Assembly: GCA_934149325.1 (NCBI GenBank)
Contig: CAKPEJ010000001.1
Coordinates: 1-64,000, forward strand
Length of the DNA stretch: 64,000 bases
Reading direction: 5' to 3'
Source of the DNA: an uncultured Bacilli bacterium
Lineage (GTDB): Bacteria; Bacillota_I; Bacilli_A; RF39; UBA660
Made by a program: the position numbers and the translations under genes. Numbering within the stretch: the first letter of the stretch is position 1; each line of letters begins with the position of its first letter. Below are positions 17,378 to 27,099 of this stretch, piece by piece. The notes below the pieces were generated by a model, which did no database searches, was not told the DNA's origin, and was given only the letters and a program-made list of their open reading frames with translations.

Positions 17378-18646
17378 ATGAAGGTAGCATGGTTAATTCC
17401 TAGGGTTACAAAAGGCTCAGGTGGACATAGAACAATTATTCAAAATCTTAATTTACTTATAGACAATGGATATGAATGTGATATATATGTGAAAAATGAT
17501 GTTGAATTTACAGAAAGTGAAATAGAAAAACAAATTAATGAATTTTACATGCCATGTAGTGCAAAAGTGTATAAGGGTTGGAAATCAAATAAAGAATATG
17601 ATATTGTTTTTGCAACATCATGGGATACTGTGAATTTTGCTAATAAATTTAAAACAAAGGAAAAATTTTATTTTATTCAAGATTATGAGCCATGGTTTTT
17701 TCCAATGAGTGATAATTATATATTTGCTGAAAATACTTACAAGGAAGATTATAAAGCAATAACTATAGGAAGATGGTTATCCTATAAATTAAATAAAGAG
17801 TTTGGTATGAAAACATCATATTTTGATTTTTGTGCTGATTTAAATATTTATAAAAATAATAAAAATATAAAAAAAGAAGATGCTATATGTTGCATATTTC
17901 AACCAAATAAATCAAGAAGATGTATTAATTTATTATTAAATTCAATTAAAATAATAAATAAAGTTCGTCCAGATATCAAAATATATTTATATGGTAGTGA
18001 AAAACAAAATATTAAGGGAGTGAATGTAGAAAATTTAGGTATTATTTCTCCATCAGAACTTAATAAACTATATAATAAATGTAAAATCGGTGTATCAATG
18101 AGTTCATCAAATCCATCGAGAATACCTTTTGAAATGATGGCATCTGGACTTCCTGTAGTAGAATTATATAGAGAAAATAATTTATATGACATGCCTGATG
18201 ATTGTGTTATGTTATCAGAAAGTACACCTGAAGCATTAGCAACTACTATTATTTCTCTATATGAAGATGATACAAGAAGAGAAAATTTATCAAAAAACAG
18301 TATTAATTACATGCAAAATTATCCTTTGGAAAAAGGATATGATCAGTTTATATCAGCATTTAATTATTTACTAAATAATAATAGTTCAGATAAAAAAATA
18401 GAAAAATTATATAAAGAAAAACAAATAAAAGCAAAAAAAGAATATAAAAATATTTTACTGGATGAAGAAGAGCAAAATGTTTTAACAACAGATGAAATAA
18501 TTAATGGTTACGAAAATGAAAATAAAGAGTTAAGAAGATTGTTAAATGAATCTAATAACCAAATTAATAAAATTTTAAATAGTAAAAGATGGAAAATATC
18601 AGGTATTATAACTATGCCGTTTAAAATATTTAGGAGAAACAAATGA
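17378..18646 (+). CDS. WsaF-like GT4 glycosyltransferase with C-terminal coiled coil
   Basis: 422 residues. The N-terminal Rossmann domain begins VAWLIPRVTKGSGGHRTIIQNLNLL, the pattern of WsaF-type rhamnosyltransferases. The C-terminal GT-B domain has FQPNKSRRCINL and the nucleotide-sugar-binding GVSMSSSNPSRIPFEMMASGLPVVEL block (about residues 236-270). Residues about 345-405 form a charged coiled coil, and the end SKRWKISGIITMPFKIFRR is basic and probably touches the membrane. Overlaps the next gene by ATGA. Likely builds the same glycan as its neighbours; rhamnose donor use is inference. Confidence 0.82.
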   Translation: MKVAWLIPRVTKGSGGHRTIIQNLNLLIDNGYECDIYVKNDVEFTESEIEKQINEFYMPCSAKVYKGWKSNKEYDIVFATSWDTVNFANKFKTKEKFYFIQDYEPWFFPMSDNYIFAENTYKEDYKAITIGRWLSYKLNKEFGMKTSYFDFCADLNIYKNNKNIKKEDAICCIFQPNKSRRCINLLLNSIKIINKVRPDIKIYLYGSEKQNIKGVNVENLGIISPSELNKLYNKCKIGVSMSSSNPSRIPFEMMASGLPVVELYRENNLYDMPDDCVMLSESTPEALATTIISLYEDDTRRENLSKNSINYMQNYPLEKGYDQFISAFNYLLNNNSSDKKIEKLYKEKQIKAKKEYKNILLDEEEQNVLTTDEIINGYENENKELRRLLNESNNQINKILNSKRWKISGIITMPFKIFRRNK

Positions 18647-19899
18647 AAAAAATATCAGTAATAATTCCAAATTATAATTATGAAAAATATATTATTGAAA
18701 GAATTGATTCAATTTTAAATCAGACATATCCAATATATGAATTAATAATTTTAGATGATTGTTCAACAGATAAAAGTGTTGATTTGATAGAAAATAAAAT
18801 TAAAACAATAGATAATGTTAAGGTTAAATTTATAAAAAATAAAAAAAATAGTAATTGTGTTTTTTCGCAATGGCAAAAAGGTTTGGAAAATATCACAGGA
18901 GATTATTTTTGGATAGCGGAAGCTGATGATAGTTCTGATAAAGATTTCCTAAAAGTAGCAATGGAAAAATTTGACCAAGATGATAAATTAATTTTATTTT
19001 ATTCTGAATCTTATAAATTTGACGAAAATGGTAAAATTTTTTCAAACAATTTAAAAGATTATATGGACATATTTAATACAGGTAAATGGAATAACGACTA
19101 TATAAATGATGGAAAAAAGGAAATAACAGAATGTTTAAGTTATAATAATACAATATTAAATGTATCTTCGGTTGTATGGAAAAAACAAGATTTTTATTAT
19201 GATATATTTGAAAAAGCAAAAAAATTTAAAGTTGCCGGTGATTGGTATATATATTCTAAAGTTTTAGAATACGGAAATATTGCATTTTCATCAAAAGCAT
19301 TGAATTATTTTAGAAAACACAATAATTCTGTTTCAACGATAATAAATCCAAATATCGAGTATAAAGAAGTATTATCAATACAAGAAGGAATAAGACAAAA
19401 ATACAAATTGGATAAGGAAACATTGTACAGACAAAAAATGAGAAGAAGATTTATGGGTTATTGTGAAAATGACGAAAATATAAATAAAAATGGTTCGATT
19501 GCTATATTATTTGATAAATATGATTTAAATAAAAATTATAAAAAATATAATAATTTGATTAATAAATATATAGAAAGTGGATATAAATGCGATATATATT
19601 TTAAGAATTCATACAATAAAAGTTCTCAATTAATATTTAATGAGTTAAAAAATAAATATGAAATGTATGCAGATATATATACTGATTGGATCTTGAATAA
19701 AGAATATAATTTTTTTATATCAACTTCAAGAGAATCATTTGATTTTATTAAAAAAATGAAAAACTGCAAAAAAATATATATTGTAAAAAATATATTTGAA
19801 GCAACTAAATTAAAAAAAGAATTAAACATAAAGATGATTAAAATAAAGAATATAATTGATACAAAAAATGATATTGTGATGTATTTAAATTTAATATAA
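18643..19899 (+). CDS. GT2 glycosyltransferase with a C-terminal degenerate GT-B half-domain
   Basis: 418 residues. Residues 1-270 are a standard GT2 domain: VIIPNYNYEKYIIERIDSIL, LDDCSTDKS, and a DxD-like EADDSSD where the metal ligands lie. The C-terminal 140 residues (from about 278) start GSIAILFDKYDLNKNYKKYNNLI and resemble the first Rossmann half of the WsaF-like neighbours (hydrophobic strand, then ESGYKCDIYFKN), but no sugar-nucleotide half follows. This tail may be a docking remnant. The ATG overlaps the previous TGA stop (ATGA). Confidence 0.8.
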   Translation: MKKISVIIPNYNYEKYIIERIDSILNQTYPIYELIILDDCSTDKSVDLIENKIKTIDNVKVKFIKNKKNSNCVFSQWQKGLENITGDYFWIAEADDSSDKDFLKVAMEKFDQDDKLILFYSESYKFDENGKIFSNNLKDYMDIFNTGKWNNDYINDGKKEITECLSYNNTILNVSSVVWKKQDFYYDIFEKAKKFKVAGDWYIYSKVLEYGNIAFSSKALNYFRKHNNSVSTIINPNIEYKEVLSIQEGIRQKYKLDKETLYRQKMRRRFMGYCENDENINKNGSIAILFDKYDLNKNYKKYNNLINKYIESGYKCDIYFKNSYNKSSQLIFNELKNKYEMYADIYTDWILNKEYNFFISTSRESFDFIKKMKNCKKIYIVKNIFEATKLKKELNIKMIKIKNIIDTKNDIVMYLNLI

Positions 19900-19911
19900 A
19901 TGGAGGTTATT

Positions 19912-22092
19912 ATGAATAAGGCAAGAATTAGAGAATTAGCAAACAAAACAAAATCAACATTAAAAAATGAAGGCGCATTAGGTCTTGTTAAAAAAACTGC
20001 AAAATTTACTACCTATAAAGTAACTGCTAAAACAAGAAAATATGATAGTGGGTTTAAGGATATTTTATTTATAAATGGATGTTCTTTACCACATCCTCAA
20101 AGATATAGAGTAACTCATCAAATCGAACAATTAGAATCTTATGGAATAAGTTGTGATAAGGTTGATTATGATAAACTTACTTTAGATTATTTAAAATTTT
20201 ATAGAGGGTTTGTTTTTTATCGTTGTCCAGTTTTACCCGTTATAGAAGAATTTATAAGACTTGCAAAAGAAAATAATAAAACGTGTTTTTATGATATTGA
20301 TGATTTAGTATTTGATACACAATATACAAATCAAATAAAATATCTTGATGAAATGAGCAAAGACGAAAGAAGTTTATATGATGATGGTGTCATAAGAATG
20401 GGAAAAACATTAGATTTATGTGAATATGGTATAGCATCTACAAAAAGACTACAAACAGAAATGGGTAAAAGATTAAAAGAAGTTTACATAAATAGAAATG
20501 TTGCTTCGGATGAAATGTTAAAATATTCAAATATTGCCTTAGAAGAAGTAAAAAAAGATGATAATAAAATAATTATGGGATATTTGTCAGGCAGTATAAC
20601 ACATAATGATGATTTTAAACTTATAATGCCATCTATAATCAAAATATTAAAAGAGTATGATAATGTTTATTTAAAAATAGTTGGATTATTAGATTTGCCA
20701 AAAGAAATGGAAGACGTTAAAAATAAGGTTTTAACATCACCGTTTGTTGATTATAAAGAATTACCTAGATTAATTAGATCAATTGATATTAATTTAGCAC
20801 CTCTAGAAACTAGTATATTTAATGAAGCAAAATCAGAAAATAAATGGACTGAAGCAGCACTTGTTAAGATACCTACAATTGCATCAAATACTGGAGCTTT
20901 TAAAGAAGTGATTGAAAATAATAAAACAGGTATTTTATGTAATGATGATGAATGGTATGAAAAATTAAAAAATCTAATTGATAATAAAGATTTAAGAAAT
21001 GAGCTTGCAAATAATGCTTATGATGATGTAATAAATAATAAAATAACTATTAATAGTGGTAGAGGAATAGCTGAATTTATTAAAAGTAAACTTCATAAAA
21101 ATATAGTTTTTGTATTTCCATCAACTAATATTAGTGGTGGTATTATGGTTGCTATTCAACATGGAATAATATTAAAAAAGCACGGATATGATGTATCAGT
21201 TATAAATATAGATAAACCAACAAGTAAAGTTTCAATTGTTAAAGAAAAAGATGGTTATTTATTTGTAGTACCAAAATCAAGAGTTGAATTTTTGGCAGAA
21301 GTTGATACGATTGTTGCTACAATGTGGTTAACGTTAGATTTTGCGAGAAAATATTATAATGCTAAAAATGTAAAATATTTAGTACAAAATATGGAAGCAA
21401 GATTTTATGAACCAAATGTTTATGAAAAAAGAGTAGCAAATGCAACATACAATAAAGTGTTTGGTGTTGATTATTTAACTATTTCTAAATGGTGTGTAGA
21501 CTGGTTAAAAAAAGATTTTGGTGTTGATTCAAAATATGCACCAAATGGAATAGATTTAAGTATATTTCCATTTAAAGAAAGAAAATTTGATGGAAAAATA
21601 AAAATATTAATTGAAGGAAATAGTAAAGATAAATATAAAAACGTTGATGAATCATTTAAAATAGTAGAAAAACTTGATAAAGATAAATTTGAAATTAATT
21701 ATTTATCATATGATAAAGATCCAAAAAAATGGTATTATGTAGATAATTTTTACCAAAAGGTTCCACATGATGAAGTAGGTAAGATATATGCAGAAAATGA
21801 TATATTAATAAAAACTAGTATTCTTGAAAGTTTTTCATATCCACCACTTGAAATGATGGCTACAGGAGGATTATCTTTAGTTGTACCAAATGAAGGTAAT
21901 ATTGAATATTTGAAAGATGGATATAATTGTTTATTATATGAACAAGGTAATATAGACGAAGCAGTAGAAAAATTAAATAAATTAAGAGAAGATAAAGAAT
22001 TAAGAAATAAATTGATAAAAAACGGATTGAAAACTGCAGAAGATAGAAGTTGGGATAAAATAGAAAAGGAAATTATAAATTTATATGAGTAA
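19912..22092 (+). CDS. Two-domain glycosyltransferase (two GT4-type GT-B units in tandem)
   Basis: 726 residues. After an amphipathic start (about 1-45), unit 1 (about 46-392) contains PHPQRYRVTHQIEQL, CFYDIDDLVFD, and a late SENKWTEAALVKIPTIAS donor-binding block. Unit 2 (about 394-726) begins IVFVFPSTNISGGIMVAIQHG, has the acceptor/linker segment LTISKWCVDWLKKDFGVD, and ends with the classic ILESFSYPPLEMMATGGLSLVVPNEGNIEYL E-x7-E-like block. Unit 2 is WsaF-like. One chain therefore probably makes two linkages of the repeat unit. ATG 19912 is chosen over 19900 because ggagg (19902-19906) is positioned for it. Confidence 0.83.
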   Translation: MNKARIRELANKTKSTLKNEGALGLVKKTAKFTTYKVTAKTRKYDSGFKDILFINGCSLPHPQRYRVTHQIEQLESYGISCDKVDYDKLTLDYLKFYRGFVFYRCPVLPVIEEFIRLAKENNKTCFYDIDDLVFDTQYTNQIKYLDEMSKDERSLYDDGVIRMGKTLDLCEYGIASTKRLQTEMGKRLKEVYINRNVASDEMLKYSNIALEEVKKDDNKIIMGYLSGSITHNDDFKLIMPSIIKILKEYDNVYLKIVGLLDLPKEMEDVKNKVLTSPFVDYKELPRLIRSIDINLAPLETSIFNEAKSENKWTEAALVKIPTIASNTGAFKEVIENNKTGILCNDDEWYEKLKNLIDNKDLRNELANNAYDDVINNKITINSGRGIAEFIKSKLHKNIVFVFPSTNISGGIMVAIQHGIILKKHGYDVSVINIDKPTSKVSIVKEKDGYLFVVPKSRVEFLAEVDTIVATMWLTLDFARKYYNAKNVKYLVQNMEARFYEPNVYEKRVANATYNKVFGVDYLTISKWCVDWLKKDFGVDSKYAPNGIDLSIFPFKERKFDGKIKILIEGNSKDKYKNVDESFKIVEKLDKDKFEINYLSYDKDPKKWYYVDNFYQKVPHDEVGKIYAENDILIKTSILESFSYPPLEMMATGGLSLVVPNEGNIEYLKDGYNCLLYEQGNIDEAVEKLNKLREDKELRNKLIKNGLKTAEDRSWDKIEKEIINLYE

Positions 22093-24019
22093 AATAAAAA
22101 AATTACTTTGTAATATTAGTCAAAAATATTCAAATTTTATTCTAAAACATAAATTTTTATACATATTTCCTAAGAATATATGTTTATTAATTTTATCTGT
22201 AATATTATCTTTCTTTATGGTAAATAGTATAAAGAATAATACTACTGTAATTCATAAATTAAATTCACCAAATGGATTTGTGGATGAAATTTATGAAAAA
22301 CCTATAAAAGAAAAAATTAATATATCCAAAATAAAAAAAATAGATAAATTTGGGTTGTATTTTGCAACATATGCAAGAATAAACGATTCAAAATATTCAC
22401 TTAAAATATTAGAAAATAATAAAGTTGTAAAGAATATTGATTTTAATCCTAAAAAATTTAAAGATAACTCAATAAAATATTTTGACATCAATATTAAATT
22501 AAATAAAAATTCTTCTTATAGTTTTGAAATTGTTCCAAATAATGTAAAAGAAGGTAGTGGAATAACTTTAATAAAAGATGGCAAAAAAGTTGCGTACGAA
22601 ATTTTAAATAAATCTGAATTTTATAATTTTGTGATTATATTTAGTATAATATTTTTAATGATATATTTTTTAGTGAATTATTTGGTTAATTCAGAAAAAA
22701 TTAAAACAGAAAAATCTTTTATGATTTTAATGTTAATATATCTTATATCTATTTTATTTATAATTCCTCCTTACGAGATTCCCGACGAGACATATCATTT
22801 TACTAGAACATACAAAACTTCTCAATTTAGTTTTAATAAAGATTTGAATTATAATATGAAAAAGAAAAAAATCTCAGTACCATCCAATATAAAATGTTTG
22901 AATTATTCTTTGAAAAATGGTGAAAATGTTATTTCAAAAAGTGATATAAAAAATTGTTTAAATAGTGAAAAAAATACGAAGAAAAATTTAAAAGATTTTA
23001 GAGGTACATCAAAAATTTTAGTTGCATTACCAGGCGCTATAGGAATTAAAATTGTTGATTTATTTTCAAATTCACCGTTATTGTTGTTTTATAGTGGAAG
23101 GTTGTTTTCATTTTTCACTTCATTTTTAATTTTGTTATATGCTATTAAAATAATTCCAAAACATAAAAAAATTTTATTATTTGTTTGTTTAATGCCAATG
23201 TTTGTTCAACAGTTAGTTTCATACTCATATGATTCTGTATTAAATGCATTGTGTATTTTACAAATAGCATATTTTATAAAATTTTATTATCAAAAAGAAA
23301 AAATATCAAATAAGGATTTAATAATTTATACTTTATCATCTTTGTTAATAATGACAATAAAATTGCCTTATTTACTTATTAGTGCATCTATATTATTTTT
23401 AGATAAAAGTAAATTTGGTGAAAATAAATTTGATAAATTAAAAAAAATTTTATGTATTTTTGGAATAATTTTTATTTCATATTATCTATCTAAATTTATT
23501 CAAAATATAGGATATATTGAAGTAAAATCAAAGGTATCTAAAATAAATAGAGGAAATTCATTAATAGAATTAATAAAAAATCCTAAATTAATTTTATGGA
23601 TTATATATAATACTTTATCAACTTATGGTTTAGAATATTTAAAAGAAATAGTTGGAGTGTTTGGCTGGTTAAAATATCGCATTAATAATATAATTGTTAT
23701 AGCATCTTATATAATGATAATTCTTATTATATTGTCTGAAGAATCAAAAATTTCAAAAAAAACAAGATTATTAAATATTTTTTCAATGATTATATTAATT
23801 GGTGGTATATTTTTGGTAATGTATTTACAATGGACGCAAACAGGAAATTTAACAATTGATGGTGTTCAAGGAAGGTATTTATTACCAATATTACCAATGA
23901 TAATGATAATGTTGATACCTAAAAATAGAAAAATTAATTTAGATGAAAAAAATATCTATTCTTTTATAAATATATCAATGTTAATTTTTATGATAACAAT
24001 TTTAGTATCATACTATTAA
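22085..24019 (+). CDS. DUF2142-family membrane protein with an extra N-terminal extracytoplasmic domain
   Basis: 644 residues. One transmembrane helix (about 28-47) is followed by about 140 residues predicted to be a beta-sandwich-like outside domain. Then come about 11 helices with the DUF2142 landmarks PPYEIPDETYHFTRTYK (about residues 228-244) and DGVQGRYLLPILPM. It overlaps the preceding glycosyltransferase by 8 bases and is the last gene of the ABC-exporter operon, so it probably modifies the exported glycan on the outer face using a lipid-linked sugar; this is inference. It shares the family with 8373 but is longer at the N-terminus. Confidence 0.84.
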   Translation: MSKIKKLLCNISQKYSNFILKHKFLYIFPKNICLLILSVILSFFMVNSIKNNTTVIHKLNSPNGFVDEIYEKPIKEKINISKIKKIDKFGLYFATYARINDSKYSLKILENNKVVKNIDFNPKKFKDNSIKYFDINIKLNKNSSYSFEIVPNNVKEGSGITLIKDGKKVAYEILNKSEFYNFVIIFSIIFLMIYFLVNYLVNSEKIKTEKSFMILMLIYLISILFIIPPYEIPDETYHFTRTYKTSQFSFNKDLNYNMKKKKISVPSNIKCLNYSLKNGENVISKSDIKNCLNSEKNTKKNLKDFRGTSKILVALPGAIGIKIVDLFSNSPLLLFYSGRLFSFFTSFLILLYAIKIIPKHKKILLFVCLMPMFVQQLVSYSYDSVLNALCILQIAYFIKFYYQKEKISNKDLIIYTLSSLLIMTIKLPYLLISASILFLDKSKFGENKFDKLKKILCIFGIIFISYYLSKFIQNIGYIEVKSKVSKINRGNSLIELIKNPKLILWIIYNTLSTYGLEYLKEIVGVFGWLKYRINNIIVIASYIMIILIILSEESKISKKTRLLNIFSMIILIGGIFLVMYLQWTQTGNLTIDGVQGRYLLPILPMIMIMLIPKNRKINLDEKNIYSFINISMLIFMITILVSYY

Positions 24020-24050
24020 GAAATGACTTTTAGTCATTTCTTCTTTTTTT
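24018..24050 (+). terminator. Strong Rho-independent terminator of the ABC-exporter operon
   Basis: Perfect 10-bp stem AAGAAATGAC / GTCATTTCTT, TTTTA loop, then C and seven T. It begins in the last stop codon. Confidence 0.92.
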
Positions 24051-24134
24051 AGTAATTGTTGTCATTTTATAGATTTTATTGTAATTATTTGTTACAATAA
24101 TATATAGTTATATTGTTAGTATAGAGGTGGTAAA

Positions 24135-24854
24135 ATGAAAATATTATTTGTAATACCTGCTTACAATGAAGAAGAAAATATTGAAAAGGTATTAAAAGAA
24201 ATAAAGAAAGATGTAAAATATGCTGATATTTTGGTTATAAATGATTGTTCTAAAGATAATACAAAACAAATTGTTCTTAAAAATGGAGTAAATTGTATAA
24301 CAATGCCTTTTAATGTTAGATATGCAATGGCTGTACAAACAGGTATTAAATATGCATATGAAAATGATTATGACTATGTTATTCAATTCGATGCAGATGG
24401 ACAACATATCGCAAGTGAAGCTGAAAAATTATATAAAAAATCAATTGAAACAAATAGTGATATAGTAATTGGTTCAAGATATCTTAAAGATATGGGATAT
24501 CCATGTCCATTTTTTAGAAGACTTGGAACTAAAATTTTTGAGATAATAATTAAAATTTTTTGTAAAAAACAAATTGCAGATCCATTGTCAGGATTTCAAT
24601 GTCTTAATAGAAAAGTGATAGAAAGGTATGCAAAGATGGGAAATTATCCTGAGTTTCCAGATGCAAATTTAGTAATAGAAATGTTGTTAAATGGATACAC
24701 AATATGTGAGGTACCGGTTAAGATGAGAATTAGAGAAAATGGTGAAAGTATGCATGGTGGTATAATTAAACCTATAAAATATATGATAACAATTATGTAT
24801 TCTATTGTTTTTATATTAATAAAAAATACAGGTGTTAAGAAGGTGAATAAATAA
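24135..24854 (+). CDS. DPM1-like GT2 glycosyltransferase
   Basis: 239 residues. PAYNEEENIEKVL (about residues 8-20), LVINDCSKDNT, the DxD motif QFDADGQH (about 92-99) and the IADPLSGFQCLNRKV block mark the dolichol-phosphate-mannose-synthase-like branch of GT2, which commonly loads a sugar onto polyprenyl phosphate. The C-terminus is hydrophobic and may contact the membrane. It starts a new operon after the terminator. TAATG coupling with a DUF2304 gene is a well-known pairing in surface-glycan loci. Confidence 0.9.
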   Translation: MKILFVIPAYNEEENIEKVLKEIKKDVKYADILVINDCSKDNTKQIVLKNGVNCITMPFNVRYAMAVQTGIKYAYENDYDYVIQFDADGQHIASEAEKLYKKSIETNSDIVIGSRYLKDMGYPCPFFRRLGTKIFEIIIKIFCKKQIADPLSGFQCLNRKVIERYAKMGNYPEFPDANLVIEMLLNGYTICEVPVKMRIRENGESMHGGIIKPIKYMITIMYSIVFILIKNTGVKKVNK

Positions 24855-25180
24855 TGAAAAATATATACTTTATTATTTTATCGGTATTAATAATTTTTTA
24901 TATTGGTCATAATGTAAAAAAAGGTAATTTTACAATAAAAGAAAGCTTTTGGTGGATTCTAGGTTCAATATTTATGTTGTTTCTATCTATATTTCCAAAA
25001 TCAATTGATATTGTTGCAAAAAAAATAGGTGTTTCATATCCACCATCTTTATTATTTGTTTTGGCAATTGTATTCCTATTATTTATAAACTTTAGAAATA
25101 GTAAAAGAATTGCTGAACAACAATTAAAAATTATAGAACTTGCACAAAACATTGCTTTATTAAAAAATAATAAGAAATAA
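24854..25180 (+). CDS. DUF2304 small membrane protein
   Basis: 108 residues with three transmembrane helices (about 2-19, 33-52, 64-82) and a C-terminal amphipathic helix (ISERK-type: RIAEQQLKIIELAQNIALL). The segment KESFWWILGSIFMLFLSIFP is typical of DUF2304. Members are almost always next to a DPM1-like GT2 and probably anchor it or take part in flipping its polyprenyl-linked product. The start codon overlaps the GT2 stop. Confidence 0.85.
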   Translation: MKNIYFIILSVLIIFYIGHNVKKGNFTIKESFWWILGSIFMLFLSIFPKSIDIVAKKIGVSYPPSLLFVLAIVFLLFINFRNSKRIAEQQLKIIELAQNIALLKNNKK

Positions 25181-25194
25181 AAGAGATGATAAAA

Positions 25195-25989
25195 ATGAAA
25201 AAAAATATTCATACATTTGCAATTTTAGCATATAAGGAATCAGAATATCTTGAAGAATGTATAAAATCAGTTTTGAATCAAACTGTTAAAACAAATGCAG
25301 TTATAGTAACATCGACACCTAATGATTATATATTTGATTTATCTAAAAAATATAAATTATCAATTATTGAACATAAAAATTCAGAAGGTATTGCTGATGA
25401 TTTTAATAATGCTGTTTCATGTATTAATTCAGAACTTGTTACAGTAGCACATCAAGATGACATATATGATAAATTTTATGCAGAAAACATTTTAAAGGAA
25501 TATAATAAATATAAAAAATCTATAATTTTATTTACTGACTATTATGAAATTAGAAATAATAAAAGAGTATATAAAAATAAAAATCATACTATAAAAAAAA
25601 TATTATTAACACCAATAAAACTTAAATTGTTTAGTTCCTTTAAATTTAATAAGAGAATTATATTATCATTAGGTAATTCAATTTGTTGTCCATCTGTTAC
25701 ATTCTGTAAAGAAAATATAAATACAAACAAAATATTTATAAGTGATTTTAAGTGTAATATGGACTGGCTTGCTTGGGAACGTTTATCTAAAATAAAAGGT
25801 AATTTTATATATATTAATAAGCCTTTAATGGGACATAGAGTACATGAAGAGTCTACAACTACAGAAATAATAAATTCTGGTGTAAGAACAAAAGAAGATT
25901 ATGAAATGTTTTTGAAATTTTGGCCTAAGGCAATCGCCAAATTTATAAATAGATTTTATAAAAATTCAGAAAAAAGTAATAAGGTATAA
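25195..25989 (+). CDS. GT2-type glycosyltransferase
   Basis: 264 residues. GT-A N-terminus IHTFAILAYKESEYLEECIKSVLNQT, then VTSTPND, NSEGIADDFNNAVSC and the metal-site HQDDIYD (about residues 89-95). The C-terminal block NMDWLAWERLSKIKGNFIYINKPLMGHRVHEES supplies the acceptor side. The ATG at 25195 is used because the purine-rich aagaga precedes it; an ATG at 25186 is too close to that site. Donor and acceptor unknown. In an operon with the AT3 acyltransferase and flippase. Confidence 0.82.
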   Translation: MKKNIHTFAILAYKESEYLEECIKSVLNQTVKTNAVIVTSTPNDYIFDLSKKYKLSIIEHKNSEGIADDFNNAVSCINSELVTVAHQDDIYDKFYAENILKEYNKYKKSIILFTDYYEIRNNKRVYKNKNHTIKKILLTPIKLKLFSSFKFNKRIILSLGNSICCPSVTFCKENINTNKIFISDFKCNMDWLAWERLSKIKGNFIYINKPLMGHRVHEESTTTEIINSGVRTKEDYEMFLKFWPKAIAKFINRFYKNSEKSNKV

Positions 25990-26001
25990 AGAAGGTGTAG
26001 T

Positions 26002-27099
26002 ATGGAAAATAAGAAAAATAGAAATATTAATTTAGATTGTATAAGATCTTTTGCAGTTTTTTCTGTAATTTGTATTCATTTTTTTGGTAATTCTCAATTT
26101 TATATAAATAATTTAACAGGTAAAAAAATGTTTATAGGTCTATACCTTAAGACTTTTTTTATGGTTTGTGTACCTTTATTTTTATTACTTAGTGGTTATT
26201 TAATGAATAAAAAAAAGATAGATAAAAATTATTATAAAAAAATATATTATATATTATTAACATATTTAGTTGTGTCCATTATTCAAATATTTTTTTCGAA
26301 TATTTTTCTTAATGCTTCTATAAGCTTAAAAGAATCAGTTTTATTTATTTTAGGTTTTAAAACCCATTATTCATGGTATATAAATATGTATATTGGATTA
26401 TTTATGCTAATTCCTTTTTTAAATATAATTTATAATAATTTGAAAAATCAAAAAGAAAAACAGATACTTATTTTAACTTTTGTATTTTTAACTGTTTTTC
26501 CATCAATATTTAATGCGTACGATTTTAAAATAAATAATTTTTTTCTACATCCAACTATATCTAAGAATTATGATGTAATAGTTCCAAATTGGTGGACAAA
26601 TATATGGCCAATTACATACTATTTTATTGGATGCTACTTAAATGAATATCAAATAAAATTAAAAATTAAAAAAAATATTTTATTAATTATAATAATGACT
26701 TTTATTTTTTCATTGTATCAATTATATAGATCATATCCCAATAATTTAGTTTTGGACTCATATAGTTCTGACTGGAATGGCATTTTTACCATTATGTTAT
26801 CAATATTCACATTTATATTATTTATAAATATTAAATTTAATAATTTGCCTAAATTTTTAAATTTATTAATAAAAAAAATATCTGAAGTATCTTTACCTTT
26901 GTATATGATTTCATGGATTTTTGATACTATTATATATAATATTTTGAATAAGAAAATTCCTATTATTCAAAATAGAATAATTTATTTTTTACCAACAGTA
27001 TTATTGGTGTTCGTGTGTTCTTTTCTATTAGCAATCTTTACTGATTATATTACAAAATCTATATTAAGAAAGGTGGATAATTTATGCAAGAAGAATTAA
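26002..27099 (+). CDS. Acyltransferase family 3 membrane protein (O-acyl/acetyltransferase)
   Basis: 365 residues, about ten transmembrane helices. The N-terminal NINLDCIRSFAVFSVICIHFFG contains the R and H typical of the AT3 family (OafA/WecH-like). The LLLSGYLMNKKKI and YSWYINMYIGLFMLIPFLN segments also match. These enzymes O-acetylate sugars of surface polysaccharides. In an operon between a GT2 and two further GT2 genes, so the target is probably the same lipid-linked oligosaccharide. The next gene starts 16 bases before its stop. Confidence 0.88.
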   Translation: MENKKNRNINLDCIRSFAVFSVICIHFFGNSQFYINNLTGKKMFIGLYLKTFFMVCVPLFLLLSGYLMNKKKIDKNYYKKIYYILLTYLVVSIIQIFFSNIFLNASISLKESVLFILGFKTHYSWYINMYIGLFMLIPFLNIIYNNLKNQKEKQILILTFVFLTVFPSIFNAYDFKINNFFLHPTISKNYDVIVPNWWTNIWPITYYFIGCYLNEYQIKLKIKKNILLIIIMTFIFSLYQLYRSYPNNLVLDSYSSDWNGIFTIMLSIFTFILFINIKFNNLPKFLNLLIKKISEVSLPLYMISWIFDTIIYNILNKKIPIIQNRIIYFLPTVLLVFVCSFLLAIFTDYITKSILRKVDNLCKKN

